64,000 nucleotides of DNA from Deinococcus sonorensis KR-87 (GTDB taxonomy: Bacteria; Deinococcota; Deinococci; Deinococcales; Deinococcaceae), in assembly GCF_040256395.1 (NCBI RefSeq), contig NZ_CP158300.1, positions 248,001 through 312,000 of the forward strand. Reading direction: 5' to 3'. Shown here piece by piece: positions 45,132 to 53,231 of this stretch (the first letter of the stretch is position 1; each line of letters begins with the position of its first letter). Under the pieces are notes generated by a model. The model ran no database searches, had not been told where the DNA came from, and saw only the letters and a program-made list of their open reading frames with translations. The position numbers were made by a program, and so were the translations under genes.

Positions 45132-46991
45132 ATGCTTCAGCCTGTGGCGCACCCGACATGCGATGCTGATCGCCTCGCGGCGTTGGCGCGGTATGCCATT
45201 CTCGGCACCGCTCCGGAAGCGGCATACGACCGCACCGCCCGTCTGGCCGCCCGGCTGTTCCGCGTTCCCGTGGCGGCCGTGACCTTCCTCGACGAGACGC
45301 AGCAGTGGTTCAAGGCCAGCGTCGGCATGCACCTCACGGTCATGCCGCGCGCCACGTCGTTCTGCCAGCGCGTGGTGCAGCGTCAGGAGGTGCTGGTGGT
45401 GCCGGACACCCTGGCCGACGCCCGCTTTCAGGACCTTCCGGTGGTGGCGAACGCCCCGTTCGTGCGGTTCTACGCGGGCGCGCCGCTGGTCACGCCGGAC
45501 GGCTTCACGCTCGGGACTCTGTGCCTGTACGACACCCAACCCCGCGCCGACCTGACCCCGGACGAGCGCGCCACCCTGCAGGACCTCGCGGAGAGCGTGA
45601 TGACCGACCTGGAGTTGCGCCGGACGCTGGCGGAGCAGGCGCGCGAGCGACACATCCACGCGGCTGTTCTGGAGGCCGCCCATGACGCCATGCTGCTGCT
45701 GGACGCCGCTGGCCGCGTCATGGCATGGAACCCGGCGGCGGAAGCGATGCTGGGGTACACGCGCGCCGAGGCGCTGGGGCAGGAACTGGTGGAACTGATG
45801 ATGCCGCCCGCGTCCCGCATGGAGTTCCGGGATGCGGTGGCCGGGGGGACCATGACTGAACGCCGCCGTGAAGTCCCCGCGCAGCGGCGGACTGGCGAAG
45901 GGTTTCCGTGCGAGTTCACCCTGTCACCCACCGAGGTGGACGGCAGCGTCGTGCACACCGTGACCCTGCGTGACCTCACGGACATCGTTGCGGCGCGCGA
46001 GGCGCTGGGTGCCAGCCATACGCTGCTGCGCACGGTGCTGGACAGCGTCCCGGAATCCATCTACGTGAAGGACCTCGAACGCCGCTACCTGATGATCAAT
46101 GCCGCCGGTGCCGCCCAGATCGGTCTGCCGATCGATGCGATTCTGGGTCACACGGACGAGGAGGTGTTTCCGCCGCAGACGGCCGCCGCGTCCGCTGTGC
46201 GCGACCGGGCCGTCCTGGAGGGACAGGCGCTGAGCTACGAGGTGACCGATCATCTGCCGGGCGGAGCTGGCCGCACCTTCTGGTCCACGAAGGTGCCCAC
46301 GAGGGACGCTGCAGGACAGATTTCGGGGCTGGTCGGTGTCGCTGTCGACATCACCGAACGGCAGGCGGCGGAAGCGGTGATTCGGGCGCACAACGCGCAC
46401 CTCACGGAACGCATCGAGGGCGCACAGCTGGAGATCCTGCAACGTCTGGCGCGCGCCGCAGAGTACCGGGACGACGACACCGGCGAGCACATGTCGCGGG
46501 TGGCGGTGACGGCGGCCGGCGTCGCACGTGAACTTGGCGTGCCCGAGGCGACCGTGCGGCTGATCGAGCAGACGGCCCCACTGCACGATGTCGGCAAGAT
46601 CGGCCTTTCGGACGGCATCCTCCTGAAGCCGGGCCGCCTCACGCCCGAGGAGTTCGAGGTCGTCAAGTCGCACGTCATCATCGGCGCGAACATCCTGGCG
46701 GGCGGTGATAACGCGCTGGTGCGCATGGCCGAGGAGATCGCCCTGACACACCATGAGCGCTGGGACGGGAGTGGCTACCCGCATGGCCTGAGAGGTGAGG
46801 CCATCCCGCTGCCGGGCCGCATCGTCGCTGTGGCGGACGTGCTGGACGCCCTTACGAGTGAGCGCCCGTACAAACGGGCCTGGACGCTCGAGGCGGCGCT
46901 GGAGGAGATCCGCGCCCAGGCCGGACGGCACTTCGACCCACAGGTGGTCGAGGCTCTCTCGCGGATCGTGGCCCGGAACCGGACATCCTGA
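45132..46991 (+). CDS. GAF-PAS-PAS-HD-GYP cyclic-di-GMP phosphodiesterase
   Basis: A 619-aa cytoplasmic signalling protein. Order: GAF (about 20-155, [36 protein letters not shown]), PAS (about 175-295, [20 protein letters not shown]), PAS (about 300-415, [19 protein letters not shown]) and HD-GYP (about 430-610) with [22 protein letters not shown] and [15 protein letters not shown]. All HD and GYP residues are present, so hydrolysis of c-di-GMP is expected, tuned by a small ligand or redox signal. ATG at 45132 is chosen from the -10 box just upstream; the open frame to 44994 does not look coded. No cyclase is adjacent. Confidence 0.93.
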   Translation: MLQPVAHPTCDADRLAALARYAILGTAPEAAYDRTARLAARLFRVPVAAVTFLDETQQWFKASVGMHLTVMPRATSFCQRVVQRQEVLVVPDTLADARFQDLPVVANAPFVRFYAGAPLVTPDGFTLGTLCLYDTQPRADLTPDERATLQDLAESVMTDLELRRTLAEQARERHIHAAVLEAAHDAMLLLDAAGRVMAWNPAAEAMLGYTRAEALGQELVELMMPPASRMEFRDAVAGGTMTERRREVPAQRRTGEGFPCEFTLSPTEVDGSVVHTVTLRDLTDIVAAREALGASHTLLRTVLDSVPESIYVKDLERRYLMINAAGAAQIGLPIDAILGHTDEEVFPPQTAAASAVRDRAVLEGQALSYEVTDHLPGGAGRTFWSTKVPTRDAAGQISGLVGVAVDITERQAAEAVIRAHNAHLTERIEGAQLEILQRLARAAEYRDDDTGEHMSRVAVTAAGVARELGVPEATVRLIEQTAPLHDVGKIGLSDGILLKPGRLTPEEFEVVKSHVIIGANILAGGDNALVRMAEEIALTHHERWDGSGYPHGLRGEAIPLPGRIVAVADVLDALTSERPYKRAWTLEAALEEIRAQAGRHFDPQVVEALSRIVARNRTS

Positions 46992-47226
46992 ACGGCCACG
47001 GCAGCGGGGTCCCCTGCGGGTGACGATCGTTCCCGGTCACGGTCCGCCCGGGTGTGGAGCGACAGGTCCAGTGTCAGGGGTCACTCTTTCTTCCAGGACG
47101 GCGGGAGCGTCACCCACGGCGGAGGAGTCCTCAAGGGGCGCAGTTCCACCCTCAAGCCTCTCCGCAAGGCAAATGGCATCCATTCCTGACGGACGGGTGA
47201 CCACTGCCGGGCGCTTTGCGGGACCG

Positions 47227-48393
47227 CTATTTTCGCGGCACCACGGACTTCACCCTGGCCGGATTGAGCCAGTCCGGATGAGGAACGTGGAGGGCTGGCC
47301 ACGACGCGGGCCGGTACCGCTCCGGCAGGTAGGCGCGGAGGGCGGCGTCTGCCAGCGTGTAGCCGTGGTTTTCCAGCACCGCCTGCTCTCCAGGCGAAAA
47401 CCGGTTGAAATCGGTGCGAATCCGTCCGATCCGGTGGGCCAGGGTCTCGGCATATCCGAGCGTGAGGCATTCCGCGTCGGCCGGGAGCTGCCTGCGGTAA
47501 GCGTGCACGCTCCGGCCCACCGACCAGTACACGGCCGCGAGCGACCCTTCGGCCGTGCCGGCCAGCAGCCACCGTTTCCGCAGGTTGCGTGACTGGGCAT
47601 CCAGAACCGTGATGAACCGCGTCAGGTGGCCCAGCAGTCCTGCCGGCACGCCGTACCGGAAGGGTGTGCCGCCGTCGCTGACCACCACCAGCTCATGGCT
47701 TTTCCAGACCGGCTCCAGGGCAAGATTGTCGTAGTTTCCGCCGTCGTTGAGCAGCACCGGTCCCTTCCTGGGCGAGAGGGTCAGTTCCACCGGCGCGAAC
47801 ACCGGCGGAAAGCAGGCGCTGGTCGCCACCGCAAACGAGAGCGGCAGGTCGAGGGTGCGGGAACGGACGGTGCCGGCCCGGTGCCCGCCGGTCTGCGCTC
47901 TGGTGAAGGTCCAGTTGGTGCCGTGGGTCAGGTCGGTGGCACAGAACACGAAGTTCGGGGCCATGGGCAGCTCGTGCACCTTCCGGGCGCCACAGTAGGC
48001 GTCCAGCAGCCGGGCCACCCCGTAGATGGCGGACGGCCCCCACCAGTTCCAGAGCAGCGCCCGGCGCAGCAGCGGCCCGGTCCGGATGTCCTGGCTGGCC
48101 AGACGGTAGGTCGGTTCGGCCAGCGTCTGCTGAAACGTCTCCGGGGAGATCGGCTCGTTAGCCGTCCAAGGCAGCTGGGCCATGCGGGCCGCCAGGACGC
48201 TGCCGCCCGAGACGCTCGATACGGTACGGAGCTGCTGGAGCAGCCCCAGTTCCTGCAGGCGTCGCACCGCCCCGAGATGGAACAACGCCGCGCGGTACCC
48301 ACCACCCGACAGGCACAGCCCACTGCCAGCGCGGCCTCGTCGGCTGGCCGGCGTCGTCAGCAGGCTGGGCGGCTGCGAAAGAACATCGGTCAT
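47227..48393 (-). CDS. Patatin-like phospholipase
   Basis: A 388-aa lipid acyl hydrolase with the oxyanion loop LSGGGYRAALFHLG (29-41), the nucleophile motif VSGGS (nucleophile Ser62 in VSSVSGGSV) and the catalytic Asp in LLNDGGNYDN. The usual G-x-S-x-G is altered to V-S-G-G-S, seen in some bacterial patatins. No signal peptide. Start at 48393 is uncertain: the frame is open to 48660 with an in-frame ATG at 48498 (MAGNPHG); neither has a good Shine-Dalgarno. Substrate unknown. Confidence 0.83.
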   Translation of the reverse strand: MTDVLSQPPSLLTTPASRRGRAGSGLCLSGGGYRAALFHLGAVRRLQELGLLQQLRTVSSVSGGSVLAARMAQLPWTANEPISPETFQQTLAEPTYRLASQDIRTGPLLRRALLWNWWGPSAIYGVARLLDAYCGARKVHELPMAPNFVFCATDLTHGTNWTFTRAQTGGHRAGTVRSRTLDLPLSFAVATSACFPPVFAPVELTLSPRKGPVLLNDGGNYDNLALEPVWKSHELVVVSDGGTPFRYGVPAGLLGHLTRFITVLDAQSRNLRKRWLLAGTAEGSLAAVYWSVGRSVHAYRRQLPADAECLTLGYAETLAHRIGRIRTDFNRFSPGEQAVLENHGYTLADAALRAYLPERYRPASWPALHVPHPDWLNPARVKSVVPRK

Positions 48394-48856
48394 CCGGCGC
48401 AGGGGAAGGCAGACCGGCCCGTTGTATGACCGGCGCCGTGGCGCAGCGAGCGTTCTGTAGAGGTCAGCCAGACGGAGGCCGTGCGGATTGCCTGCCATAT
48501 CGCTCTGATTTGCAGCATGTCTGGGGGCGCCGGCGCCCGGTTGCCGATTCCGCCGGACCGTTTCCGTGGCTCCAGTGGACGGAGCGGCGGAATGCAACTG
48601 GTGCTCGGAAGCATGCCCCAGCGTATCAGGGCGGGCATCCGAAGCCGGCGAAGGGGCCATGATCCAACGCGTGGCGAAGTGTCATGACAGTTGTGGGAGC
48701 CCAGGGTGTTACGGTGCTACGGGCTCATCATGCCGGTCGTTGACACGGCCTTTCTTTTGCGACCGGAGCCGTCGCGAGGTGGTGCGGCGGCGGGCAGGAC
48801 AAAACTCCAGACCATGCTCGGGCGTCACCCAGCGCTGTGTGCCGTCTCCTGCAGCA
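48394..48856. other. Region between patatin and beta-propeller genes
   Basis: The part to 48660 could encode an N-terminal extension of the patatin if a further upstream start is used. The remainder up to the propeller gene stop at 48857 shows no feature I can name. Confidence 0.35.
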
Positions 48857-50077
48857 TCATTTCGGGCCGCAGGCGACGCCGGTCGCGCCGGAGACCCGGT
48901 GCAGCGTCTTCCCATCCACGGCATCCTTGACAGACAGGGTGTACGCCGCTGCCGGAGGTTCAAAGCCGTTGCGTTGGTTCAGGTCCTGCGGGCGCGGGTA
49001 CGCCACACTCAGCGCCACAGACCGTGAGTCTGCCAGCCAGCACGCGCTGTTCAGGGTGCTCAGAGTGCCGTTCGGGGCGCTCGTGGCCGCCAGTTCCTTG
49101 ATGCGCTTGCCCGCCAGGTCGGCCGCGTACACGAAAGTGTTGATCTGCGCGTTGCTGTCGTGCCGTGCCAGCAAGATCAGCAGCTTCTGCCCGTCGGGCG
49201 AGGGCAGAACGTCCAGAACGCTCCCCGAGAAGGTGCCCAGCCAGCCGAGCACCCGGACCTTCACGCTCGCCACGTCCACCTCGAACACGGCGGACGTGGT
49301 GGTGCCGGCGCTGCCCACACCCCACCCAGCGTTGGAGGCGAAGTACACCCGCCGTCCATCCCGGGTGACATGTGGAGGCGTTGCCGTCCAGCTCACTTCG
49401 TCCGCCTGCGCCTGGGGATCGAGGTCGGCCAGGAACCGGCGCAGGGCAGGCTGGGGAGCGTCCTTGAGGGCCTTGATCAGGTTCTGCGGCTGCTTCCAGG
49501 TGAAGATCTCGGTGCCGGGCCGGGCCCCCGGGCCGTACAGCAGCACGCCCAGGTCGTCCGGCGACTGCACGGAGCCGAGCATGGCGGTCACCTCCCCGCT
49601 CTGCGAAGTGCTCTGGTACAGCGCGGATTGATCCGGAAGAAAGGTCTTGCGCCGGGCCAGATTCCAGCCCGCGTTGCCCTCGTCGGTCCCGGCGATGAGG
49701 GCGTGTCCGTCGCCCTCCCAGGCGAGCCAGCGGGCACGCACCGTGGAGAAGGTGGGACCCGGGACCAGCGAACCCAGCGGCACGCTCGCCGTGTAGGGCG
49801 GGCGGCTCAGCCAGGGCCGGAGAGCCGGGACGTGCTCGGCATGGATGTCGGCGCCCGGCGGACCCACCAGAAACGCCAGGGTGCCGTCGGTGGGCGACAG
49901 GTCCAGCAGCACGGCACCGCGCGAATTCGGCACCTGCCGGGCCACCTGACCCGGCGCCCCCACGGTCCAGGCCGCTCCGCCCTTCAGGTACGCGAGCCGA
50001 CCAGCTGCCGCTCCGGACGACGAAGCCGAGGCCACACAGAGCATGGCGAGCGCGAGACCCAGGCGCCGCGCCGTCAT
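48857..50077 (-). CDS. Secreted beta-propeller (TolB/WD40-like) protein
   Basis: A 406-aa exported protein: signal peptide MTARRLGLALAMLCVASASS, then repeated blades with the TolB-like pattern (LLDLSPTDGTLAFLVG, HVTRDGRRVYFASNAGWG, LDVLPSPDGQKLLILLAR, CWLADSRSVALSVAYP). Such propellers bind proteins or small ligands; no catalytic residues were seen. Its start overlaps the stop of the upstream small gene by 4 bp, so the two are translationally coupled. Function unknown. Confidence 0.78.
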   Translation of the reverse strand: MTARRLGLALAMLCVASASSSGAAAGRLAYLKGGAAWTVGAPGQVARQVPNSRGAVLLDLSPTDGTLAFLVGPPGADIHAEHVPALRPWLSRPPYTASVPLGSLVPGPTFSTVRARWLAWEGDGHALIAGTDEGNAGWNLARRKTFLPDQSALYQSTSQSGEVTAMLGSVQSPDDLGVLLYGPGARPGTEIFTWKQPQNLIKALKDAPQPALRRFLADLDPQAQADEVSWTATPPHVTRDGRRVYFASNAGWGVGSAGTTTSAVFEVDVASVKVRVLGWLGTFSGSVLDVLPSPDGQKLLILLARHDSNAQINTFVYAADLAGKRIKELAATSAPNGTLSTLNSACWLADSRSVALSVAYPRPQDLNQRNGFEPPAAAYTLSVKDAVDGKTLHRVSGATGVACGPK

Positions 50078-50382
50078 GCCAGCCAGACCTGCGTCCGGGG
50101 AGCGCGGCCCGGCGTGCGGGCCCGGCTCAGGACCGTTCCAAGTTCCTCGGCGAGCTCGGGGAGGGGCAGCAACTCCAGTTCCGGCACGGCGTCCAGCGCC
50201 AGCCGCACGGCATCATTGAGCTCCACCCCCGGGCCGGACAGCAGCGTCAGGAACCGCGCGTCGTGCGCGAGTGCCCGGGCGCGGCGGCTGAGCAGCTCGT
50301 AGGGCCCGGGGGCGGAACAGGCCGTCCCGGTGGGTAGATCGAGCGGCCGAGATTCATCGTTCAGCTGCGAGGTCCGTGTCAT
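50074..50382 (-). CDS. Small helical protein coupled to the beta-propeller gene
   Basis: A 102-aa cytoplasmic protein with no signal peptide. It is helical with hydrophobic repeats (YELLSRRARALAHDARFLTL, LALDAVPELELLPLPELAEE) and no named domain. ATG at 50382 is chosen because TACCCT lies 6 nt upstream (50389-50394, minus strand), giving a leaderless start; M at 50418 is an alternative. It overlaps the downstream propeller gene by 4 bp. An anti-sigma or chaperone-like role is only a guess. Confidence 0.6.
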   Translation of the reverse strand: MTRTSQLNDESRPLDLPTGTACSAPGPYELLSRRARALAHDARFLTLLSGPGVELNDAVRLALDAVPELELLPLPELAEELGTVLSRARTPGRAPRTQVWLA

Positions 50383-50559
50383 GCCATCAGGGTAGAAAAG
50401 ACAGGATGATTCGAGCATGACCAGTGGGTTCCGGAGGCGCTGCCGGGCAGACACGCTGACCGTACCGGCGTCCTGGACGTGTTCGACAGAGCACGCCGCG
50501 CCCTGGGCATGGGGTGCGGCGTTTGGGGTGGGCTTCAGCATGAGCAGGGTTGCAACCCG

Positions 50560-51954
50560 CTACGGCTCCACGATCACGGTGGCGGTCATGAAGGGATGCT
50601 GGACGCAGGTGACGGTGTACGTTCCCGCCTCCTCGAACGTGACGGCGAATCGCCCGCCCTTCCGCAGCGGTGCGGACGACGCCTTCTTCGGGCCGTCTAC
50701 CGTCACCGTATGGGCCACCATGTCGTCGTTGATCCACACCACCTTCGTGCCCCGGGCCACCCGCAGAACGGGCGGGGCGAACACGAAGCCGTTCACATGG
50801 ACCTCAACCGTGCCGCGCTGCAGGGGGGCGTCCGTCGCCGCCGTGGTGGTTGCTCCGGCTTCATGGCCGTGGCCCGTCGCTGCCGGCCCCGCCGTGCCGT
50901 CGGCCGCGAGCGGGGGGCCGCCAACGACCATCAGGTGAATCCCGCCCGGGTCCACCCCGTCATTTGTTCCGTGCGGGGGGATGTGGTCGTGCAGCGGGAA
51001 GGTCCCGTCCCGTCCCTTGACCAGCAGGTCGTAGCGCTCGCCAGGACCCAGCAGCACCGTGTCGGCCCGGTAGGGCAACGGCAGGTCCTGCCCATCCTTG
51101 GCCACCACCAGGAAGGTCATGCCGTGCAGGTGCATGCTGTGGACCTCCTGCCCGATGTTGAGCAGGCGGATCAGGTGCACCTCCCCCTGCCCGATCTTCA
51201 GGTCCGGGATCAGCGGATACGCCCTGCCGTTGACGAGGTAGTAGTCGGGTACCGGTTTGTGGGGCAGCTGGTCCGGATCCTGGTGACTGTCCCACTCGTC
51301 CAGCATCAGCACATGGTCCTGCACCCAGGCGGGCTTCTCCCTGGGCTCCACGATGAGCGCCCCGTACATGCCCATGTCGAGGTGCAGATTGGTCTCGACA
51401 TGGCAGTGATACATGTGGGTGCCGGCCTCGGTCGCCACAAAGGAATAGGTGAAGCTCTGCCCAGGCAGCACGGCATGAGAGGTGTGCGGCACGCCGTCCA
51501 TGTCCTGCGCGAGCGAAGTGATGCCGTGCAGATGGAGCGTGTGGGCCCGGCTGGTGGTGTTGTGCAGCGTGATCTTGACCAGGTCGCCGACCCTGACCCG
51601 CAGTTCTGGCCCGGGGACGCTGGCGTTCTGGCCGGGGAACCCGAAGGCCCACTGCTGGACCCGCACCCCCGGAGCGATCTCGCTCACGATCTCGTGCACC
51701 TCCAGCGTGAACTCACGCACCTCCCCGGTGGCCGCCTTCAGGGGGACCGTGCCACTCGGCGCGGCCACGAAATCCCGGATCAGTGCGTCGCGTGCTGGAG
51801 CGGCGGACACGCCCGAACTCGAATCCGCGTGGTCGTGTGCCGGGGGCGAGGTCTGGGCCTGCGGCTGGCTCCCCATCAGCAGGAGTGCGCCCAGCAGCCA
51901 GGCGGCCGGGCGCAGGACAGGACGGGACCAGAAGCGTGGACGCTTGAGACGCAT
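50560..51954 (-). CDS. Two-domain multicopper oxidase fused to a C-terminal cupredoxin, copy 2
   Basis: A 464-aa exported copper enzyme, paralogous to that at 31245-32708. It keeps the same ligands: HTLHLHG, HMYHCHVETNLHLDMGMYG, VHSMHLHG, FPLHDH and, in the C-terminal plastocyanin-like domain, VAHTVTVDG and TCVQHPFM. A His-rich linker (ATGHGHEAGATTT) separates the domains. GGAG lies 8 nt before ATG 51954. It follows, 34 bp away, a cupredoxin-like gene in the same direction, so copper-related co-expression is likely. Substrate unknown. Confidence 0.88.
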   Translation of the reverse strand: MRLKRPRFWSRPVLRPAAWLLGALLLMGSQPQAQTSPPAHDHADSSSGVSAAPARDALIRDFVAAPSGTVPLKAATGEVREFTLEVHEIVSEIAPGVRVQQWAFGFPGQNASVPGPELRVRVGDLVKITLHNTTSRAHTLHLHGITSLAQDMDGVPHTSHAVLPGQSFTYSFVATEAGTHMYHCHVETNLHLDMGMYGALIVEPREKPAWVQDHVLMLDEWDSHQDPDQLPHKPVPDYYLVNGRAYPLIPDLKIGQGEVHLIRLLNIGQEVHSMHLHGMTFLVVAKDGQDLPLPYRADTVLLGPGERYDLLVKGRDGTFPLHDHIPPHGTNDGVDPGGIHLMVVGGPPLAADGTAGPAATGHGHEAGATTTAATDAPLQRGTVEVHVNGFVFAPPVLRVARGTKVVWINDDMVAHTVTVDGPKKASSAPLRKGGRFAVTFEEAGTYTVTCVQHPFMTATVIVEP

Positions 51955-51988
51955 AGGGCACTCCATTCCGCTCCGTCCCATCAGGGAT

Positions 51989-52843
51989 TTACTTGACGCT
52001 CAGGCCGGTCATCATGCCGAGCATGAAGTGCGGCGCATGCTTGGTGGCGCTGGGCAGGAAGCAGGCCACGACATAGTTGCCCGGAGCGAGGTCGAAGGTG
52101 ACAAAGGCGCTGCGCCCCTTCGAGATGGTCTCCAGCCCGCCCGCGTCTTCAAAGGGGGGCTCACCCGCCTTGCTGGGGTCAGCGGCTTTAAAGAACGCTT
52201 CCACGTCCTGCATGGACTTGCCGTCCTTGATGCGCATCAGCATCAGGTGGTGGGTTTCCTGACCGCTGTTGGACACCTGCCACACCTGCTTCCCGGCCTT
52301 GATGCTGGCGGGAAGCACGACCTCATAGTCCTTGAGGGTGGCCTGCACGTCGGCGGAGGGGGCGGTCAGGCCGCTCGCCGCGCCGGCGACGGTAAAGGAC
52401 CGGTACTGCCCCAGGTCGTACAGGGCCTTGCCGTCCTCGTTGGCCCCGAAACCGAACACCACATAGCGACCGGGCGTCAGGCTGGCCCCGAACTCGAAGG
52501 CCTTGCCGGGCATCACGCCGCCGCTGCCGCCGGCGAACTCCGCGATCTTCTCGATGGCGCTCATGTCCTCGCCGTGCGACGCCATCACCCCGTTGAGGGC
52601 CGTCTTCACGTCGGCGTCGCTCACATCGGACTTGAGCCGGACCACGACCGGCGTGAACGGCTGCTCCGCCTTGTTGCTGAAGGCGAAAGTGGTGTAGCCG
52701 GGGGCCACGCTGGCTGGCCCCTCCAGCGTGAAGGCCGCGTTCTGCTGGGCCAGGGTAAAGGTGGCGGTGTGGTCCTGCGCCTGAACGGCGAAGGCGGCGG
52801 TGCTCAGGGCGAGGGTCAGGGTCGTCATCAGCGTCTTGTTCAT
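51989..52843 (-). CDS. Secreted cupredoxin-like protein with internal duplication
   Basis: A 284-aa exported protein: signal peptide MNKTLMTTLTLALSTAAFAVQA, then two related beta-sandwich units. Unit 1 (about 24-145) reads ASVAPGYTTFAFSNKAEQP ... LTPGRYVVFGFGANEDG; unit 2 (about 170-284) reads ASIKAGKQVWQVSNSGQET ... LAPGNYVVACFLPSATKHAP followed by HFMLGM. Only unit 2 has candidate type-1 copper ligands (HHLML, Cys in VACFLP, HAPHFM). AAGGAG precedes the ATG. It is upstream of and probably cotranscribed with multicopper oxidase 2, and could hand over copper or electrons to it. Confidence 0.78.
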   Translation of the reverse strand: MNKTLMTTLTLALSTAAFAVQAQDHTATFTLAQQNAAFTLEGPASVAPGYTTFAFSNKAEQPFTPVVVRLKSDVSDADVKTALNGVMASHGEDMSAIEKIAEFAGGSGGVMPGKAFEFGASLTPGRYVVFGFGANEDGKALYDLGQYRSFTVAGAASGLTAPSADVQATLKDYEVVLPASIKAGKQVWQVSNSGQETHHLMLMRIKDGKSMQDVEAFFKAADPSKAGEPPFEDAGGLETISKGRSAFVTFDLAPGNYVVACFLPSATKHAPHFMLGMMTGLSVK

Positions 52844-53231
52844 GGCGGGCTCCTTGGGTCGCCGCTTCGGGCGAACTGAACAGACCGTACCCGGCACCGG
52901 ATGGCTGAAGGATGATGTGCGGCTCAGGGCAGGAAGGGGAGCCTCGAAGGTGCTGGGGCAAACGAGGGGCATGACGTCACCACGCCTGACCTGAGGGAGC
53001 TCAGGCAATGCGGTGCTGTGGCTTCAGGGTGAAAGGAGGTCTCAGCAGTGGCCAGGAGAAGGAAACGAGTGGGCCCGCAAGACAGGCCGGGCCGGGGTTC
53101 ATCTTCTCTGACCGCGCGGCCCGCACCGTCACGAGGTGCTGACGTTGAAACCGGGCGTAACGGCAGAGATAACGGTCTCCCGCTCGGGCAAGGCAACCCA
53201 TCCGGCCCGGCAAGGACGGGAAGGCCGAAGT
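52844..53231. other. Region upstream of the cupredoxin-oxidase unit
   Basis: This stretch lies between the cupredoxin start and the stop of the next regulator gene, both on the minus strand, and carries the promoter of the copper unit. No operator, terminator U-run or small gene was recognised. Confidence 0.4.

Noticed and set aside
50479..51996. 505-aa open frame on the plus strand opposite multicopper oxidase 2
   Set aside because: Antisense to a gene with intact copper motifs; no start signal or domain.
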